Shown: positions 6,555-6,567 of the stretch, one piece after another
How positions within the stretch are numbered: position 1 is the stretch's first letter
Layout of the letters: each line of letters opens with the position of its first letter
NCBI GenBank assembly: GCA_030638405.1
Contig: DAOWER010000307.1
Span: 1 to 6,567, forward strand
Length of the DNA: 6,567 nucleotides
Direction: 5' to 3'
Source of the DNA: Candidatus Eiseniibacteriota bacterium
GTDB taxonomy: Bacteria > Joyebacterota > Joyebacteria > Joyebacterales > Joyebacteraceae
Position numbers and translations under genes: made by a program
Notes under the pieces: generated by a model
Databases searched by the model: none
Seen by the model: only the letters and a program-made list of their open reading frames with translations
What the model was told of the DNA's origin: nothing

Positions 6555-6567
6555 GTGGATCCGCGGG

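Overview
This is a GC-rich window from what looks like an anaerobic bacterium, probably one known mainly from metagenomes. The GC richness, the Shine-Dalgarno sites and the redox gene content support this; nothing here fixes the taxon. All six recognisable genes lie on the minus strand, so transcription runs from the right edge to the left edge. The first five are packed like an operon: 1-nt gap, 11-nt overlap, 4-nt overlap, 9-nt gap. A 75-nt spacer separates the sixth. No promoter, terminator, RNA gene, CRISPR array or insertion sequence could be supported.

Layout, in transcription order. (1) 6554-5091: a GltD/NfnB-type FAD- and NAD(P)-binding oxidoreductase with an added N-terminal 4Fe-4S motif; its frame stays open to the right edge, so its true start may lie outside. 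(2) 5089-2672: an 805-aa protein made of two HdrA-like halves, with a six-cysteine ferredoxin segment at its N terminus that resembles the C-terminal tail of GltD-like proteins. (3) 2682-2320: a small stand-alone DRTGG-domain protein. (4) 2323-1883: an RsbW/SpoIIAB-type serine kinase-like ATPase. (5) 1873-602: an iron-sulfur protein with two N-terminal ferredoxin motifs, a non-catalytic relative of the [FeFe]-hydrogenase large-subunit C-terminal domain, and a C-terminal 4Fe-4S domain. (6) 526-1: the first 175 codons of an amidohydrolase that continues past the left edge.

From memory of the families, DRTGG, RsbW-like and hydrogenase-domain iron-sulfur proteins recur beside NADH-linked [FeFe]-hydrogenase (HydABC/NuoEF-like) genes. 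HdrA- and GltD-like subunits are typical of flavin-based electron-transfer and bifurcating complexes. I infer that genes 1 and 2 form an NAD(P)H-linked electron-transfer module and that genes 3 to 5 form a redox or hydrogen-sensing arm able to phosphorylate a partner. No catalytic hydrogenase, sigma factor or STAS-domain partner is inside the window, so the physiological target is unknown. The amidohydrolase may be a separate, read-through gene.

The most unusual points are the build of the 805-aa protein (two complementary, incomplete HdrA halves plus an apparent transferred GltD tail) and the degenerate H-cluster domain, which keeps all four cubane-binding cysteine positions but loses the catalytic ones.
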